Source of the DNA: Pedobacter paludis | Lineage (GTDB): Bacteria; Bacteroidota; Bacteroidia; Sphingobacteriales; Sphingobacteriaceae | Length of the DNA stretch: 64,000 nucleotides | NCBI RefSeq assembly: GCF_003173575.1 | Contig: NZ_QGNY01000003.1 | Coordinates: 310,001 to 374,000 of the forward strand | Reading direction: 5' to 3' | Shown: one piece after another, positions 17,156 to 25,394 of the stretch | How the letters are laid out: the number at the start of each line of letters is the position of its first letter | How positions within the stretch are numbered: the stretch's first letter is position 1 | Notes under the pieces: model-generated | What the model was told of the DNA's origin: nothing | The model's input: the letters and a program-made list of their open reading frames with translations, nothing else | The model's database searches: none | Translations under genes and position numbers: made by a program

Positions 17156-18046
17156 CTAAAACTGCACACCAATTACCCACATGTTTTCGATGTAATTAAT
17201 TTTTTGGCTGGCCTTATCATATTCATCCCAGCCCGTTGTATGGATCTGTGTTAGATTAGTCGCACCAAATTTGGTTGTGTTTTGCAAATAAACATTTTTC
17301 CAAACATAAAATTTAAGTCCAATTTTAGCAGAAATGCCGTAACCTGAAATATTCCAATGATTGTTTCTGCCTAAGCCAAATAACCGCACATCAGAACGTG
17401 GCACCAATAATCCGCCGCCTAGGCCTGTTTCTAAGGTTAATGAAGTATTTCCGCCGGGTGCAACCCATATATCATCATAACGCTCTACTTCTATATTGGC
17501 ATAATTAAATCCATCCGTGTGTTCGAAAGTTAACATACTTTCTTTTACGTCGATAGTCTGTCCGTTATAATCTCCAGCCAACGAGCCTGTTGGAACATTC
17601 TCTGGAGTAATATTTGCTCCAATATGCCCACTAATAGCAACTTTTTGAGGAATATCCATTACATATTTCATATGGTCCCAACCAATGGAAATGCTGTAAT
17701 TATCTTTAATAAAATAACCAACGCGAATATTGTATTGAGGTACCGTAATTAAACCCGGGTTTAAATAATCCCAGCTTAATTTCGATTGTCTATCATGAGC
17801 AACTACATCTTTCAGCGTAAAATCATAATTAGGCCCTTGAAAGCGGATATCACTTTTATCGTACCAGGAATGATTATATCCCCAATGGAAAAAAAAATCG
17901 CCTTTACGGGAAAAATTTCTTTTGTGTTCTGGATTGAATAAACTTTTTGAAGTAGGCTCTGTATTTACTGATGAGGTTTTAATTTCTTGGGCTTGCATCC
18001 GCTTGCCAAATAAAAATGCCAAGAATAATATAGAAATTTTTTTCAC
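17156..18046 (-). CDS. putative outer-membrane beta-barrel protein
   Basis: 296 residues, GTG start, signal peptide MKKISILFLAFLFGKRMQAQ. The mature protein is rich in alternating aromatic strands with turns (FFFHWGYNHSWYDKSDIRF, YNIRVGYFIKDNYSISIGWDHMKYVMD, GISAKIGLKFYVWKNVYLQNTTKFG) and ends in VIGVQF, a typical C-terminal aromatic of outer-membrane barrels. I do not recognise a named family. It is followed in transcription order by a terminator and preceded by another barrel-like gene on the same strand (84 nt), perhaps co-regulated. Confidence 0.65.
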   Translation of the reverse strand: MKKISILFLAFLFGKRMQAQEIKTSSVNTEPTSKSLFNPEHKRNFSRKGDFFFHWGYNHSWYDKSDIRFQGPNYDFTLKDVVAHDRQSKLSWDYLNPGLITVPQYNIRVGYFIKDNYSISIGWDHMKYVMDIPQKVAISGHIGANITPENVPTGSLAGDYNGQTIDVKESMLTFEHTDGFNYANIEVERYDDIWVAPGGNTSLTLETGLGGGLLVPRSDVRLFGLGRNNHWNISGYGISAKIGLKFYVWKNVYLQNTTKFGATNLTQIHTTGWDEYDKASQKINYIENMWVIGVQF

Positions 18047-18130
18047 GGCGCAAATTGAGCAAAAAGCATCGTGATTTACAAATATTTAACAACTTGGAGA
18101 AACAACTCTAATTAATATGACTTTAAATCG

Positions 18131-18877
18131 TTAAAACCGAGTATAAATGGCCAATTGAGCCACGTTATTTAGGGTATTGTTTTGTGCTCCATGTTGTGCC
18201 TGATTTAGATATCCTGCTTCTAAATCAAATGATTTAGAAAACCGATAGCCCACAGCCATGTATAATCTATTTTGATCAAATACACTATTGTTTACTTTTT
18301 CCTTATTCTGAATATTTAAAAACACTTCGTTTTGTAGTGCAACAAAAGCACCCTTGGTAAACGTTGCTTGTGTTTTTTGTAAAGGCTGAATCAACCTAAA
18401 GAAATAACGGAAACGCTGAGAGAAATAATTAGGGTCTGTATTTGGCGCAACAAAATTACGTTCTACAAAACGTTGTTCCAATCTAAACCTGTGGGCAGCA
18501 AATATCGATTTAATTTTATGATTGAGAATATATTGTTCCCAAATGCGATGCTCGTTTATTGTTGATTTTACAACAACACCGGGTGTTGTATCAAAAAGAT
18601 TTAAATCTGTAAAATAGGTTTGTGCAAGAAGATACCCTAAAGTAACATTTTGATTCTTGCTAATGTAATACGTTAAGCCTGGCCTAAATAAAGTATTTCT
18701 AACGTAATCCCAGTTATCTGCAGAACGTACTTGCACATCCAGGTGTAAGCCCCATTTATCATTAAACTTTGTGCTATTTAAAAAAAACAACCATCCAGAA
18801 CTTTGATGTTGAGTTTGTGCATTTACCTTAAAAAAGGCAAATAAACATATTACAAAGAGTATACATATTCTTTTCAT
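18131..18877 (-). CDS. DUF2490 domain outer-membrane protein
   Basis: 248 residues from the ATG that begins the signal peptide MKRICILFVICLFAFFKVNAQ. An in-frame start 54 nt earlier would put extra residues before a good signal peptide and is less likely. The mature part matches DUF2490: GWLFFLNSTKFNDKWGLHLD, WDYVRNTLFRPGLTYYI, RFRLEQRFVERN, and a terminal LAIYTRF. The family is a beta-barrel of unknown function that uses repeated LE-QRF strands. Probably in one unit with the next barrel gene. Confidence 0.78.
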   Translation of the reverse strand: MKRICILFVICLFAFFKVNAQTQHQSSGWLFFLNSTKFNDKWGLHLDVQVRSADNWDYVRNTLFRPGLTYYISKNQNVTLGYLLAQTYFTDLNLFDTTPGVVVKSTINEHRIWEQYILNHKIKSIFAAHRFRLEQRFVERNFVAPNTDPNYFSQRFRYFFRLIQPLQKTQATFTKGAFVALQNEVFLNIQNKEKVNNSVFDQNRLYMAVGYRFSKSFDLEAGYLNQAQHGAQNNTLNNVAQLAIYTRF

Positions 18878-19091
18878 AGGGGAAATCCGGCTTATCTGTA
18901 CCTGCGAAAATAAAGGAAAAATAATAAACACAAAATTTTATAATTCAATCTACCGCTTTTAAAGACGCTTTATTTAAATTTCATTTAGCGGAAAGCGATT
19001 AAAAATTTATCTTCGTTAAAGATTTGGATAGTGGATGATAATTTAATCCATTAGCAAATTGAACATTACAAAACATAAAATCAAAGACAAA

Positions 19092-20285
19092 ATGATTATT
19101 GAACCGAGAATGAGGGGCTTTATTTGTTTAACGGCACATCCAGATGGCTGCGCTCAAAACGTAAAGAATCAAATTGAATATGTAAAATCAAAAGGTGCTA
19201 TTAATGGCCCTAAAAAAGTACTTGTTATTGGTGCATCAACGGGTTTTGGCTTGGCATCTAGAATTACGGCTGCTTATGGCTCTGGCGCTTCAACAATTGG
19301 TGTGTTCTTCGAAAAAGCACCTTCGGAGGGCAAAACAGCATCTCCGGGCTGGTACAATAGTGCTGCATTTGAAAAGGAAGCACATGCTGCAGGCTTATAT
19401 GCGAAAAGCATAAATGGCGATGCTTTTTCAAAAGAGATAAAAGAAAAAACCATAGCCACCATTAAGGCAGATTTAGGTCAGGTTGATTTGGTAATCTACA
19501 GCTTGGCTTCTCCGGTAAGAAAACATCCAGATACTGAAGTTTTACATCGTTCTACATTAAAGCCTATCGGCGGAACCTATACAAACAAAACAGTAGATTT
19601 CCACACCGGCAACGTATCGGAGATTTCTATCGAACCTGCCAACGAAGAAGATATTGCAAATACAGTTGCGGTAATGGGTGGCGAGGATTGGGCAATGTGG
19701 ATTGATGCTTTAAAAGCTGAAAACCTATTGGCCGAAGGCGCAACTACAGTAGCTTATTCTTACATCGGCCCAGCTTTAACCGAAGCAGTTTATCGTAAAG
19801 GAACAATTGGCAGAGCTAAAGATGACTTAGAGGCAACTGCCTTTAAAATCAGCGATAAATTGAAGGATATTGATGGAAAAGCCTATGTTTCTGTAAACAA
19901 GGCATTGGTTACACAAGCAAGCTCGGCTATTCCGGTAATTCCATTATACATTTCGTTGTTGTACAAAGTGATGAAAGCCGAGGGAATACACGAAGGAACA
20001 ATAGAGCAGATACAACGTTTATATGCCGATAGATTATACACAGGAAGTCCAGTTCCTGTAGATCAAGAAGGTAGAATTAGAATTGATGACTGGGAAATGC
20101 GTGAAGATGTTCAGGCTAAAGTTGCCGAACTTTGGAAAGCGGCAACAACTGAAACTTTACCTGCTATTGGCGATTTAGCTGGATATAGATCCGATTTCTT
20201 AAGTTTATTCGGTTTCGAAGTTGATCAGGTTGATTATCAAAAAGAAGCAAATGAAGTTGTAGCCATTGAAGGATTGGTAGACTAA
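19092..20285 (+). CDS. fabV: enoyl-[acyl-carrier-protein] reductase, FabV type
   Basis: 397 residues from the ATG of MIIEPRMRGFICLTAHPDGC, which is the canonical FabV start and length. An in-frame TTG 33 nt upstream is rejected. NAD(P)H-dependent reduction of trans-2-enoyl-ACP in the last step of fatty-acid elongation. Nucleotide-binding region VLVIGASTGFGLASRI; catalytic Tyr-x8-Lys is YRKGTIGRAK. FabV is larger than FabI and is known in other bacteria to be poorly inhibited by triclosan. Single gene followed by a strong terminator, so it is regulated apart from any fab cluster. Whether the genome also has FabI cannot be seen here. Confidence 0.95.
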   Translation: MIIEPRMRGFICLTAHPDGCAQNVKNQIEYVKSKGAINGPKKVLVIGASTGFGLASRITAAYGSGASTIGVFFEKAPSEGKTASPGWYNSAAFEKEAHAAGLYAKSINGDAFSKEIKEKTIATIKADLGQVDLVIYSLASPVRKHPDTEVLHRSTLKPIGGTYTNKTVDFHTGNVSEISIEPANEEDIANTVAVMGGEDWAMWIDALKAENLLAEGATTVAYSYIGPALTEAVYRKGTIGRAKDDLEATAFKISDKLKDIDGKAYVSVNKALVTQASSAIPVIPLYISLLYKVMKAEGIHEGTIEQIQRLYADRLYTGSPVPVDQEGRIRIDDWEMREDVQAKVAELWKAATTETLPAIGDLAGYRSDFLSLFGFEVDQVDYQKEANEVVAIEGLVD

Positions 20286-20292
20286 TTAAATT

Positions 20293-20330
20293 CGTCATTT
20301 CGACTGGATCATGCGGAATAGAGAAATGAT
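20293..20330. repeat. degenerate REP-like fragment
   Basis: CGTCATTTCGACTGG followed by ATGCGGAATAGAGAAATGAT resembles the CGTCATTTCGAC...GAGAAAT element that recurs between genes in many Bacteroidota (recalled, not searched). Lies directly after fabV. Confidence 0.35.
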
Positions 20331-20352
20331 GTCTAAACAATAAATTAAACAT

Positions 20353-20382
20353 AACGGCTGGCGTTTTCGCCGGCCGTTTTTA
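20353..20382 (+). terminator. terminator of fabV
   Basis: 11-bp stem AACGGCTGGCG / CGCCGGCCGTT with a TTTT loop (one T-G wobble) and TTTTT after the stem. It stands 67 nt after fabV and 13 nt before the next gene start. Confidence 0.75.
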
Positions 20383-20394
20383 ATGTAAAGTAAT

Positions 20395-20928
20395 ATGATT
20401 TTCGATTTACAGCCTACCTTAGAAAATGAAGTAATCAAAGTTGTTCCCGTTAAAGAGGAAGATTTTGAAGCTTTATATGCAGTAGCCTCCGATCCTTTGG
20501 TTTGGGAACAACATCCAAACAAGAATCGTTACCAAAGAGATGTATTTCAAACCTTTTTTAAAGGCGCTATAGAATCTGGTGGAGCGTTTATTGTTTACGA
20601 TAAGCAAACCGGCAATGTTGTTGGCAGTTCGAGGTATTACGAATTGGATGAAGAAAATAATTCTGTAGCAGTAGGTTATACTTTTATAGGAAGAGATTTT
20701 TGGGGTAAGGGCCACAATGCTGCCTTAAAAAAATTAATGCTGGATTATGCCTTCCAGTTCGTAGATAAAATAATCTTACATATTGGTGCAACAAATTTCA
20801 GATCGCAAAAGGCGACTGAAAAATTAGGTGCATCGAAAATTGGTGAGCTAGAAGTTGCTTATTACGGCGAACCAATAAAATTAAATTTTATTTATCAGGT
20901 TGATAAAGCAAACTGGGAAAAGAGATAA
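20395..20928 (+). CDS. GNAT family N-acetyltransferase
   Basis: 177 residues of the Acetyltransf_3 (RimJ/RimL-like) type. N-terminal VKVVPVKEEDFEALYAVASDPLVWEQHP-like region, core strands NVVGSSRYYELDEENNSVAVGYTFIGRDFWGKGHNAALKKLM with the acetyl-CoA loop as R-x-x-W-G-K-G, and INFRSQKATEKLGA-type helix (TNFRSQKATEKLGASKIGE). Acetylates an N-terminus or small amine; the substrate is unknown. Cytoplasmic, single gene between terminator and cold-shock gene. Confidence 0.85.
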   Translation: MIFDLQPTLENEVIKVVPVKEEDFEALYAVASDPLVWEQHPNKNRYQRDVFQTFFKGAIESGGAFIVYDKQTGNVVGSSRYYELDEENNSVAVGYTFIGRDFWGKGHNAALKKLMLDYAFQFVDKIILHIGATNFRSQKATEKLGASKIGELEVAYYGEPIKLNFIYQVDKANWEKR

Positions 20929-21042
20929 ATTTAGTTGTATTATAAACTTAACTTGCTGTAAATATAAAAGTTATGTCATTGGGCTGACCTATTGAAATGC
21001 ATCACAAGCTGGAATAAAATCGTGTTTATGCTTAAGTATTGT

Positions 21043-21050
21043 TATATTTG
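21043..21050 (+). promoter_or_regulatory. -7 box of the cold-shock gene
   Basis: Exact TATATTTG at 21043-21050 gives a leader of roughly 45 nt before the ATG at 21101. Cold-shock genes often have structured leaders, but I see no strong hairpin in these 45 nt. Confidence 0.6.
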
Positions 21051-21100
21051 TATAATTCCCACGCACTCATCACGCATAAAACAAAACAATTAAATAAAAT

Positions 21101-21553
21101 ATGGCTAAATCTCAAGCAACGTACAGTAAAAAAGAGAACGAAAAAAAACGATTAAAAAAACAAAAAGACAAACAAGAGAAAAAAGAAGAGCGTCAATCTA
21201 ATGCAAAAAAAGGTTTAGCTCTAGAAGAAATGTTTGCATACGTTGATGAAAATGGTAACATTTCGTCTACTCCACCAGATCCTAAAAAGAAGAAAGTATT
21301 CAATATTGAGGATGTGCAAATTGGTATTACAAGACAAGAAGATATAATCGACGAAAACCCGGTTAAAAAAGGAACAGTTACTTTCTTTAACGATAGCAAA
21401 GGTTACGGTTTTATCAAAAACACTGAAACTCAAGATAGTATTTTTGTTCACGCTAATGGTTTGGTAACTCAAATTAAAGAAGGCGATAAAGTAACTTTTG
21501 AAGTGGAAATGGGACAAAAAGGTCCAACTGCTGTTAAAGTATCTAAGGTTTAA
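21101..21553 (+). CDS. cold-shock domain protein with charged N-terminal extension
   Basis: 150 residues. The C-terminal ~65 residues are a cold-shock domain: KKGTVTFFNDSKGYGFIKN with RNP1 KGYGFI and RNP2-like SIFVHANGL, ending VEMGQKGPTAVKVSKV. The first ~45 residues are almost entirely K, E, Q and R and should be helical or disordered. They are followed by a linker with PPDPKKKKVFNIEDVQIG. The domain binds single-stranded RNA or DNA; the basic tail likely adds non-specific nucleic-acid or ribosome contact. Longer than a typical 65-70 aa Csp. Preceded by a perfect -7 box. Confidence 0.88.
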   Translation: MAKSQATYSKKENEKKRLKKQKDKQEKKEERQSNAKKGLALEEMFAYVDENGNISSTPPDPKKKKVFNIEDVQIGITRQEDIIDENPVKKGTVTFFNDSKGYGFIKNTETQDSIFVHANGLVTQIKEGDKVTFEVEMGQKGPTAVKVSKV

Positions 21554-21787
21554 CACCATCCAATTCTCTTTTTGCGATCTCATATTGCAAAACATGATTA
21601 AAATTTTGCAGAAAATTTGTTCTGCTGCGCTAGGTTTTATAACCATTTATAATTCCGTCTATTTAAGAATAAAACCTTGCGCATAATTTTTCTTTCTAAT
21701 TCTTATTAATTGAACTAAGCTTTTCTAATTTTAGAAAGAGACTAATCTTGGTCCTGTAAAAAATGCAGTTTTAGCTTTTTAAGATTG

Positions 21788-21879
21788 CTATCCTTGACAA
21801 TAATGGAGGGGCATCTCCTGATTTTTCATCGGGGATAAAGCGTACAGCCTCAAAGGGGTGGCTTTGCTACGTGTTAAAA
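21788..21879. other. GC-richer patch in a 489-nt intergenic gap
   Basis: The gap 21554-22042 is AT-rich except for this patch (GGAGGGGCATCTCCTGAT and AAAGGGGTGGCTTTGCTACG). A 64-codon frame crosses it on the minus strand, but its first half is low-complexity and it has no promoter, so I do not call a gene. It may be a worn repeat or an insertion remnant. Nothing else stands out in the gap. Confidence 0.3.
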
Positions 21880-22042
21880 CGCCAATAATATTAATCACAA
21901 TTATTTCTGAAAGGGTCTTAATGGACAACGTTTTGCATGGATTTCTAAGCTCCATTTTCAAAAAAAAATAAAAATATTTCAATCTCGGTGTGGAATTTGT
22001 GCGCTGTATACATCATTACAGTACACACAAAGAAAATACATT

Positions 22043-22729
22043 ATGAAAAAGTTAATAGCAATTGCACTCGTTGCATTTTTAGGTTTATCAACAGTGATGG
22101 CCCAACAAGTAGATTTACGCAAAAAGATTAGCACAAGCGGATCGGCAGAAACCGAGGTTACACCAGATATTATTTACATCAGCATTTCACTTAAAGAATA
22201 TTTAAACGGAAAGAAAAAAGTAGAAATTACTGACCTGGAAAAGCAACTTTATGTAGCTGTTCAAAAAGCCGGCATTGCCAAAGAAAACTTAACCATTAGC
22301 AATTTAAGCAGCTGGAATTACGCCACAGAGAAAAAGAAAAATCCAGATTTTTTGGCGAGCAAACAATACAGATTAAAAGTAAGCGATTTAAACAAATTCA
22401 ATGGGATATTAGATGATATTGATGCCAAAGGAATTGTAAGCACCAACATAGAAAGTTATGATTACTCGAAAATTGAAACTTTAAAAAAGGAGCTCAAAAT
22501 TAAAGCTTTATTGGCCGCTAAAGATAAAGCAACTTACATGGTGGAGGCACTTGGCAATAAGTTAGCTGGTGTAATTGAAATACAGGATGGTGGCGACAAT
22601 GTTATACAACCTGTTTATAGAAACTACATGATGAAATCTGCCGTAGCAGATACAGAAGCTGCACCAGAAATAGATTTCAAAAAAATTAAGCTGAATTTTA
22701 CAGTAAATGCCGTTTTTGAAATCAAATAG
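22043..22729 (+). CDS. SIMPL domain (DUF541) exported protein
   Basis: 228 residues with signal peptide MKKLIAIALVAFLGLSTVMAQ. The mature part matches DUF541/SIMPL: ISTSGSAETEVTPDIIYISISLKEY at the start, then an alpha/beta region (FNGILDDIDAKGIVSTNIESYDYSKIE) and KIKALLAAKDKATYMVEALGNKLAGVIEIQDG, with a final strand FTVNAVFEIK. The family is periplasmic or outer-membrane associated (BP26, YggE relatives) and linked to oxidative or envelope stress, but the mechanism is unknown. Followed by a good terminator. Confidence 0.88.
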   Translation: MKKLIAIALVAFLGLSTVMAQQVDLRKKISTSGSAETEVTPDIIYISISLKEYLNGKKKVEITDLEKQLYVAVQKAGIAKENLTISNLSSWNYATEKKKNPDFLASKQYRLKVSDLNKFNGILDDIDAKGIVSTNIESYDYSKIETLKKELKIKALLAAKDKATYMVEALGNKLAGVIEIQDGGDNVIQPVYRNYMMKSAVADTEAAPEIDFKKIKLNFTVNAVFEIK

Positions 22730-22759
22730 ATGATTTAACATTTAAAATAATTCTTTTTA

Positions 22760-22793
22760 AAAACCTACCAACACATTTTGGTAGGTTTTTTGT
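22760..22793 (+). terminator. terminator of the SIMPL gene
   Basis: 9-bp stem AACCTACCA / TGGTAGGTT (22762-22770 and 22779-22787) preceded by A and followed by T6. It lies 33 nt after the stop. Confidence 0.8.
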
Positions 22794-22827
22794 TATGTAT
22801 GGAAAGAACACTAAAAATTAAAATATT

Positions 22828-23139
22828 ATGAAAAAATTCATTTACACTTTAGCCCTGATTTTTACATTAGGCATTAGTTTTAATTCAGCTCAAGCTGCTA
22901 AGCCTGCAAAAAATCCTACTGAGTTAACAGCTGAACAATCGGCTCAATTAGAAAGAATTAAAACCCGTGTCGAAGAGATTAGAGACATGGATAAATCTAA
23001 CTTAACACAATCAGAACGTAAGGCTTTGCGTAAAGAATTAAGAGAGATGAAAAATCAAGCTCGTGCAGTTTCTGGCGGTGTGTATCTTTCAGTTGGTGCA
23101 ATCATTATCATCATCTTATTATTGATCTTGATTTTGTAA
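22828..23139 (+). CDS. small exported/membrane protein, 103 aa
   Basis: Signal peptide MKKFIYTLALIFTLGISFNSAQAA, a charged helical middle (ERIKTRVEEIRDMDKSNLTQSERKALRKELREMKNQAR), then GGVYLSVGAIIIIILLLILIL as a C-terminal membrane anchor. Proteins with this layout are common in Bacteroidota and lack a known function. The helix might form a coiled coil in the periplasm. The gene has its own flanking terminators on both sides, so it is an independent unit. Confidence 0.75.
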   Translation: MKKFIYTLALIFTLGISFNSAQAAKPAKNPTELTAEQSAQLERIKTRVEEIRDMDKSNLTQSERKALRKELREMKNQARAVSGGVYLSVGAIIIIILLLILIL

Positions 23140-23168
23140 TCAGAATACAAAATACATCTATCTATAAA

Positions 23169-23204
23169 AACAAAAAGCTTTGCAGTGATGCAAAGCTTTT
23201 TGTT
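23169..23204. terminator. bidirectional terminator
   Basis: 16-bp perfect stem AACAAAAAGCTTTGCA / TGCAAAGCTTTTTGTT with a GTGA loop lies between convergent genes (stops at 23139 and 23249). Both sides carry A/T tracts inside the stem. The next bases (CGTCATTGCGAGGAACGA, 23218-23235) look like a fragment of a dispersed Bacteroidota repeat. Confidence 0.8.
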
Positions 23205-23248
23205 GGCCGGACTTTTTCGTCATTGCGAGGAACGACGATTTATTTATA

Positions 23249-24520
23249 CTAATCAATCATATCAAAGCCAGTATATTTTACCAACACCTCTGGAATTTTA
23301 ATTCCGTTTTCGGTTTGGTAGTTTTCTAAGATTGAAGCCACAATACGAGGCAAGGCCAAAGCGCTGCCATTTAATGTATGTGCCAATTGAGCTTTACCCT
23401 CTCTACCTTTATACCTTAATTTTAATCGATTAGCTTGATAGGTCTCGAAGTTTGATACTGACGATACCTCTAACCAGCGTTCCTGTGCTGCGCTCCAAAC
23501 TTCCATATCGTAAGTCATGGCCGATGTAAAGCCCATATCGCCACCACATAAGCGCAGAACGCGATAATGCAAACCCAGTTCCTGCAATAAAGATTGAACG
23601 TATTGGCTCATATCTTCCAAAGTTTCGTAAGATTTATCTGGGTGCGTAATCTGCACAACTTCTACTTTATCAAATTGGTGCAAACGGTTTAAACCGCGAA
23701 CATGTGCACCATATGAACCGGCCTCTCTACGGAAGCATGGTGTATAAGCGGTATTTTTAATCGGCAAATCTTCTTCCTTAACAATTACATCACGATATAA
23801 ATTGGTAACCGGAACTTCCGCCGTTGGAATCAGATATAAATCATCAACTGTTGAATGATACATCTGTCCTTCTTTATCTGGCAATTGCCCGGTTCCAAAA
23901 CCAGAAGCCGCATTAACCAAATGAGGCACCTGCATTTCTTTATATCCTGCCGCTGTAGCATGATCTAAAAAGAAATTAATTAACGCACGCTGTAATCTAG
24001 CACCTTTTCCTTTATAAACTGGAAAACCTGCACCAGTTATCTTAACCCCCAATTCAAAATCGATTATATCATATTTAGCAGCCAATTCCCAATGTGGCAA
24101 AGCTTTAGTGGGTAATGCTGCAGGTGCGCCATGTAAATAAACAACTTCGTTTTCTTCGGCTGTTGAGCCTTTTGCAACTAAATCATAAGGCAAGTTAGGC
24201 AACTGCACAACTAAGTTAAACTGTGCTATTTCCAACTCTGTTAACTTTTCTGTTAGGTTCTTAATGTTTTCTTTATGGCTTGTAGTTTGAGCCTTTAGAG
24301 CTTCTGCTTCATCCTTTTTACCTGCACGCATTAAATCGCCGATCTGTTTAGCGGCCGCATTCGCTTCTGCAGAAAGACTGTCTAAAGAGGTTTGGGTTTG
24401 GCGGCGATCTTCATCAATTTTAATGATCTCATCTACCAATTCTGGTAGTTTAAAATTACGGATACTTAAACGTTCTAAAACTTTCTCTCTATTTTCGCGG
24501 ATATAGTTAACTTGCAGCAT
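23249..24520 (-). CDS. serS: seryl-tRNA synthetase
   Basis: Class II synthetase that charges tRNA-Ser (and tRNA-Sec if present) with serine; cytoplasmic. 423 residues from MLQVNYIRENREKVLERL, the canonical start. An in-frame ATG 18 nt upstream is less likely. The N-terminal coiled-coil arm (about 30-100) precedes the catalytic domain with motif 2 in FRREAGSYGAHVRGLNRLHQF and motif 3 in NGSALALPRIVASILENYQ. An exact -7 box lies 15 nt upstream of the ATG. Divergent from rsmI. Confidence 0.97.
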   Translation of the reverse strand: MLQVNYIRENREKVLERLSIRNFKLPELVDEIIKIDEDRRQTQTSLDSLSAEANAAAKQIGDLMRAGKKDEAEALKAQTTSHKENIKNLTEKLTELEIAQFNLVVQLPNLPYDLVAKGSTAEENEVVYLHGAPAALPTKALPHWELAAKYDIIDFELGVKITGAGFPVYKGKGARLQRALINFFLDHATAAGYKEMQVPHLVNAASGFGTGQLPDKEGQMYHSTVDDLYLIPTAEVPVTNLYRDVIVKEEDLPIKNTAYTPCFRREAGSYGAHVRGLNRLHQFDKVEVVQITHPDKSYETLEDMSQYVQSLLQELGLHYRVLRLCGGDMGFTSAMTYDMEVWSAAQERWLEVSSVSNFETYQANRLKLRYKGREGKAQLAHTLNGSALALPRIVASILENYQTENGIKIPEVLVKYTGFDMID

Positions 24521-24535
24521 TATTTTAATTTTTAG

Positions 24536-24543
24536 CAAAGATA
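24536..24543 (-). promoter_or_regulatory. -7 box of serS
   Basis: Minus-strand TATCTTTG, an exact TAnnTTTG match, ends 15 nt before the preferred serS ATG. It supports the start at 24520, since a leader of about 9 nt would remain. Confidence 0.6.
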
Positions 24544-24629
24544 AGATTGAATTACGAATTACGAGTTACGATTTTGGATTTTTATATGCCACTTCCAATC
24601 GTACTTCGTAAATCTAAAATCTGAAATTG

Positions 24630-25349
24630 ATGAATGGCAAACTATTTCTCGTACCTACACCAATAGGCAACCTAGAGGATATGACCTTTAGGGCGATCCG
24701 GATTTTAAAAGAGTGCGATTTGATCTTAGCTGAAGATACCCGCACCAGTGCCCCGATGCTTAAACATTTTGGCATTGATAAAAAAGTATTTTCACATCAT
24801 CAGCATAACGAACATAAGGCAACATCTGAGATTATCAAGTTTTTAAACGAAGGGCAAAAAATTGCATTAATATCAGATGCCGGAACACCCGCAATTTCTG
24901 ACCCCGGTTTTTTTCTTGTTCGCGAAGCGATTAAAAATGAAATTGACGTAGAATGCTTGCCTGGGGCAACTGCTTTTGTACCTGCTTTGGTAAATTCTGG
25001 CTTACCTGCAGATGCCTTTTGCTTTGAAGGTTTTCTTCCTGTTAAAAAAGGTAGGCAGACTAAATTTAAGAAACTTGCTGAAGAAGATCGTACCATTATA
25101 CTTTATGAAAGTCCGCACCGTTTATTAAAAACTTTAGAAGAGTTTGCACAGTATTTAGGTGCGGATAGACAGGCATCGGTTAGTAGAGAATTAACCAAGA
25201 TGTTTGAAGAAACTGTTCGTGGAACGTTGACTGAAATAAAAACACATTTTGAAACCAACACTTTAAAAGGAGAATTTGTAATTTGCATAGCGGGCAAAGA
25301 ACAAGGAGCAAAGAACAAGGATAAAAGAGCAAGGTATAAGGATGAATAG
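24630..25349 (+). CDS. rsmI: 16S rRNA (cytidine(1402)-2'-O)-methyltransferase
   Basis: 239 residues from ATG (a TTG precedes it in frame). RsmI uses S-adenosylmethionine to 2'-O-methylate C1402 in the ribosomal P site. Family signatures: LFLVPTPIGNLEDMTFRAI at the start, LILAEDTRTS, ALISDAGTPAISDPGFFLV (SAM site), CLPGATAFVPALVNSGLP, and EGFLPVKKGR. The C-terminus after AGKEQGAKNKDKR is a short basic tail; the typical C-terminal domain of longer homologues is reduced. First gene of a plus-strand group reaching lspA. Confidence 0.94.
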   Translation: MNGKLFLVPTPIGNLEDMTFRAIRILKECDLILAEDTRTSAPMLKHFGIDKKVFSHHQHNEHKATSEIIKFLNEGQKIALISDAGTPAISDPGFFLVREAIKNEIDVECLPGATAFVPALVNSGLPADAFCFEGFLPVKKGRQTKFKKLAEEDRTIILYESPHRLLKTLEEFAQYLGADRQASVSRELTKMFEETVRGTLTEIKTHFETNTLKGEFVICIAGKEQGAKNKDKRARYKDE

Positions 25350-25394
25350 TACGAATAACATCTTAAATTAACACACACAATTTTAAAAAAGAAT

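Noticed and set aside
16957..17199. 80-codon plus-strand frame downstream of the kinase
   Set aside because: It begins inside the hairpin element and crosses a terminator into the opposite gene; no family features and no promoter.
21788..21982. 64-codon minus-strand frame in the gap before the SIMPL gene
   Set aside because: Poly-Phe/Lys start, no promoter, and no recognisable domain. Kept only as a composition note.
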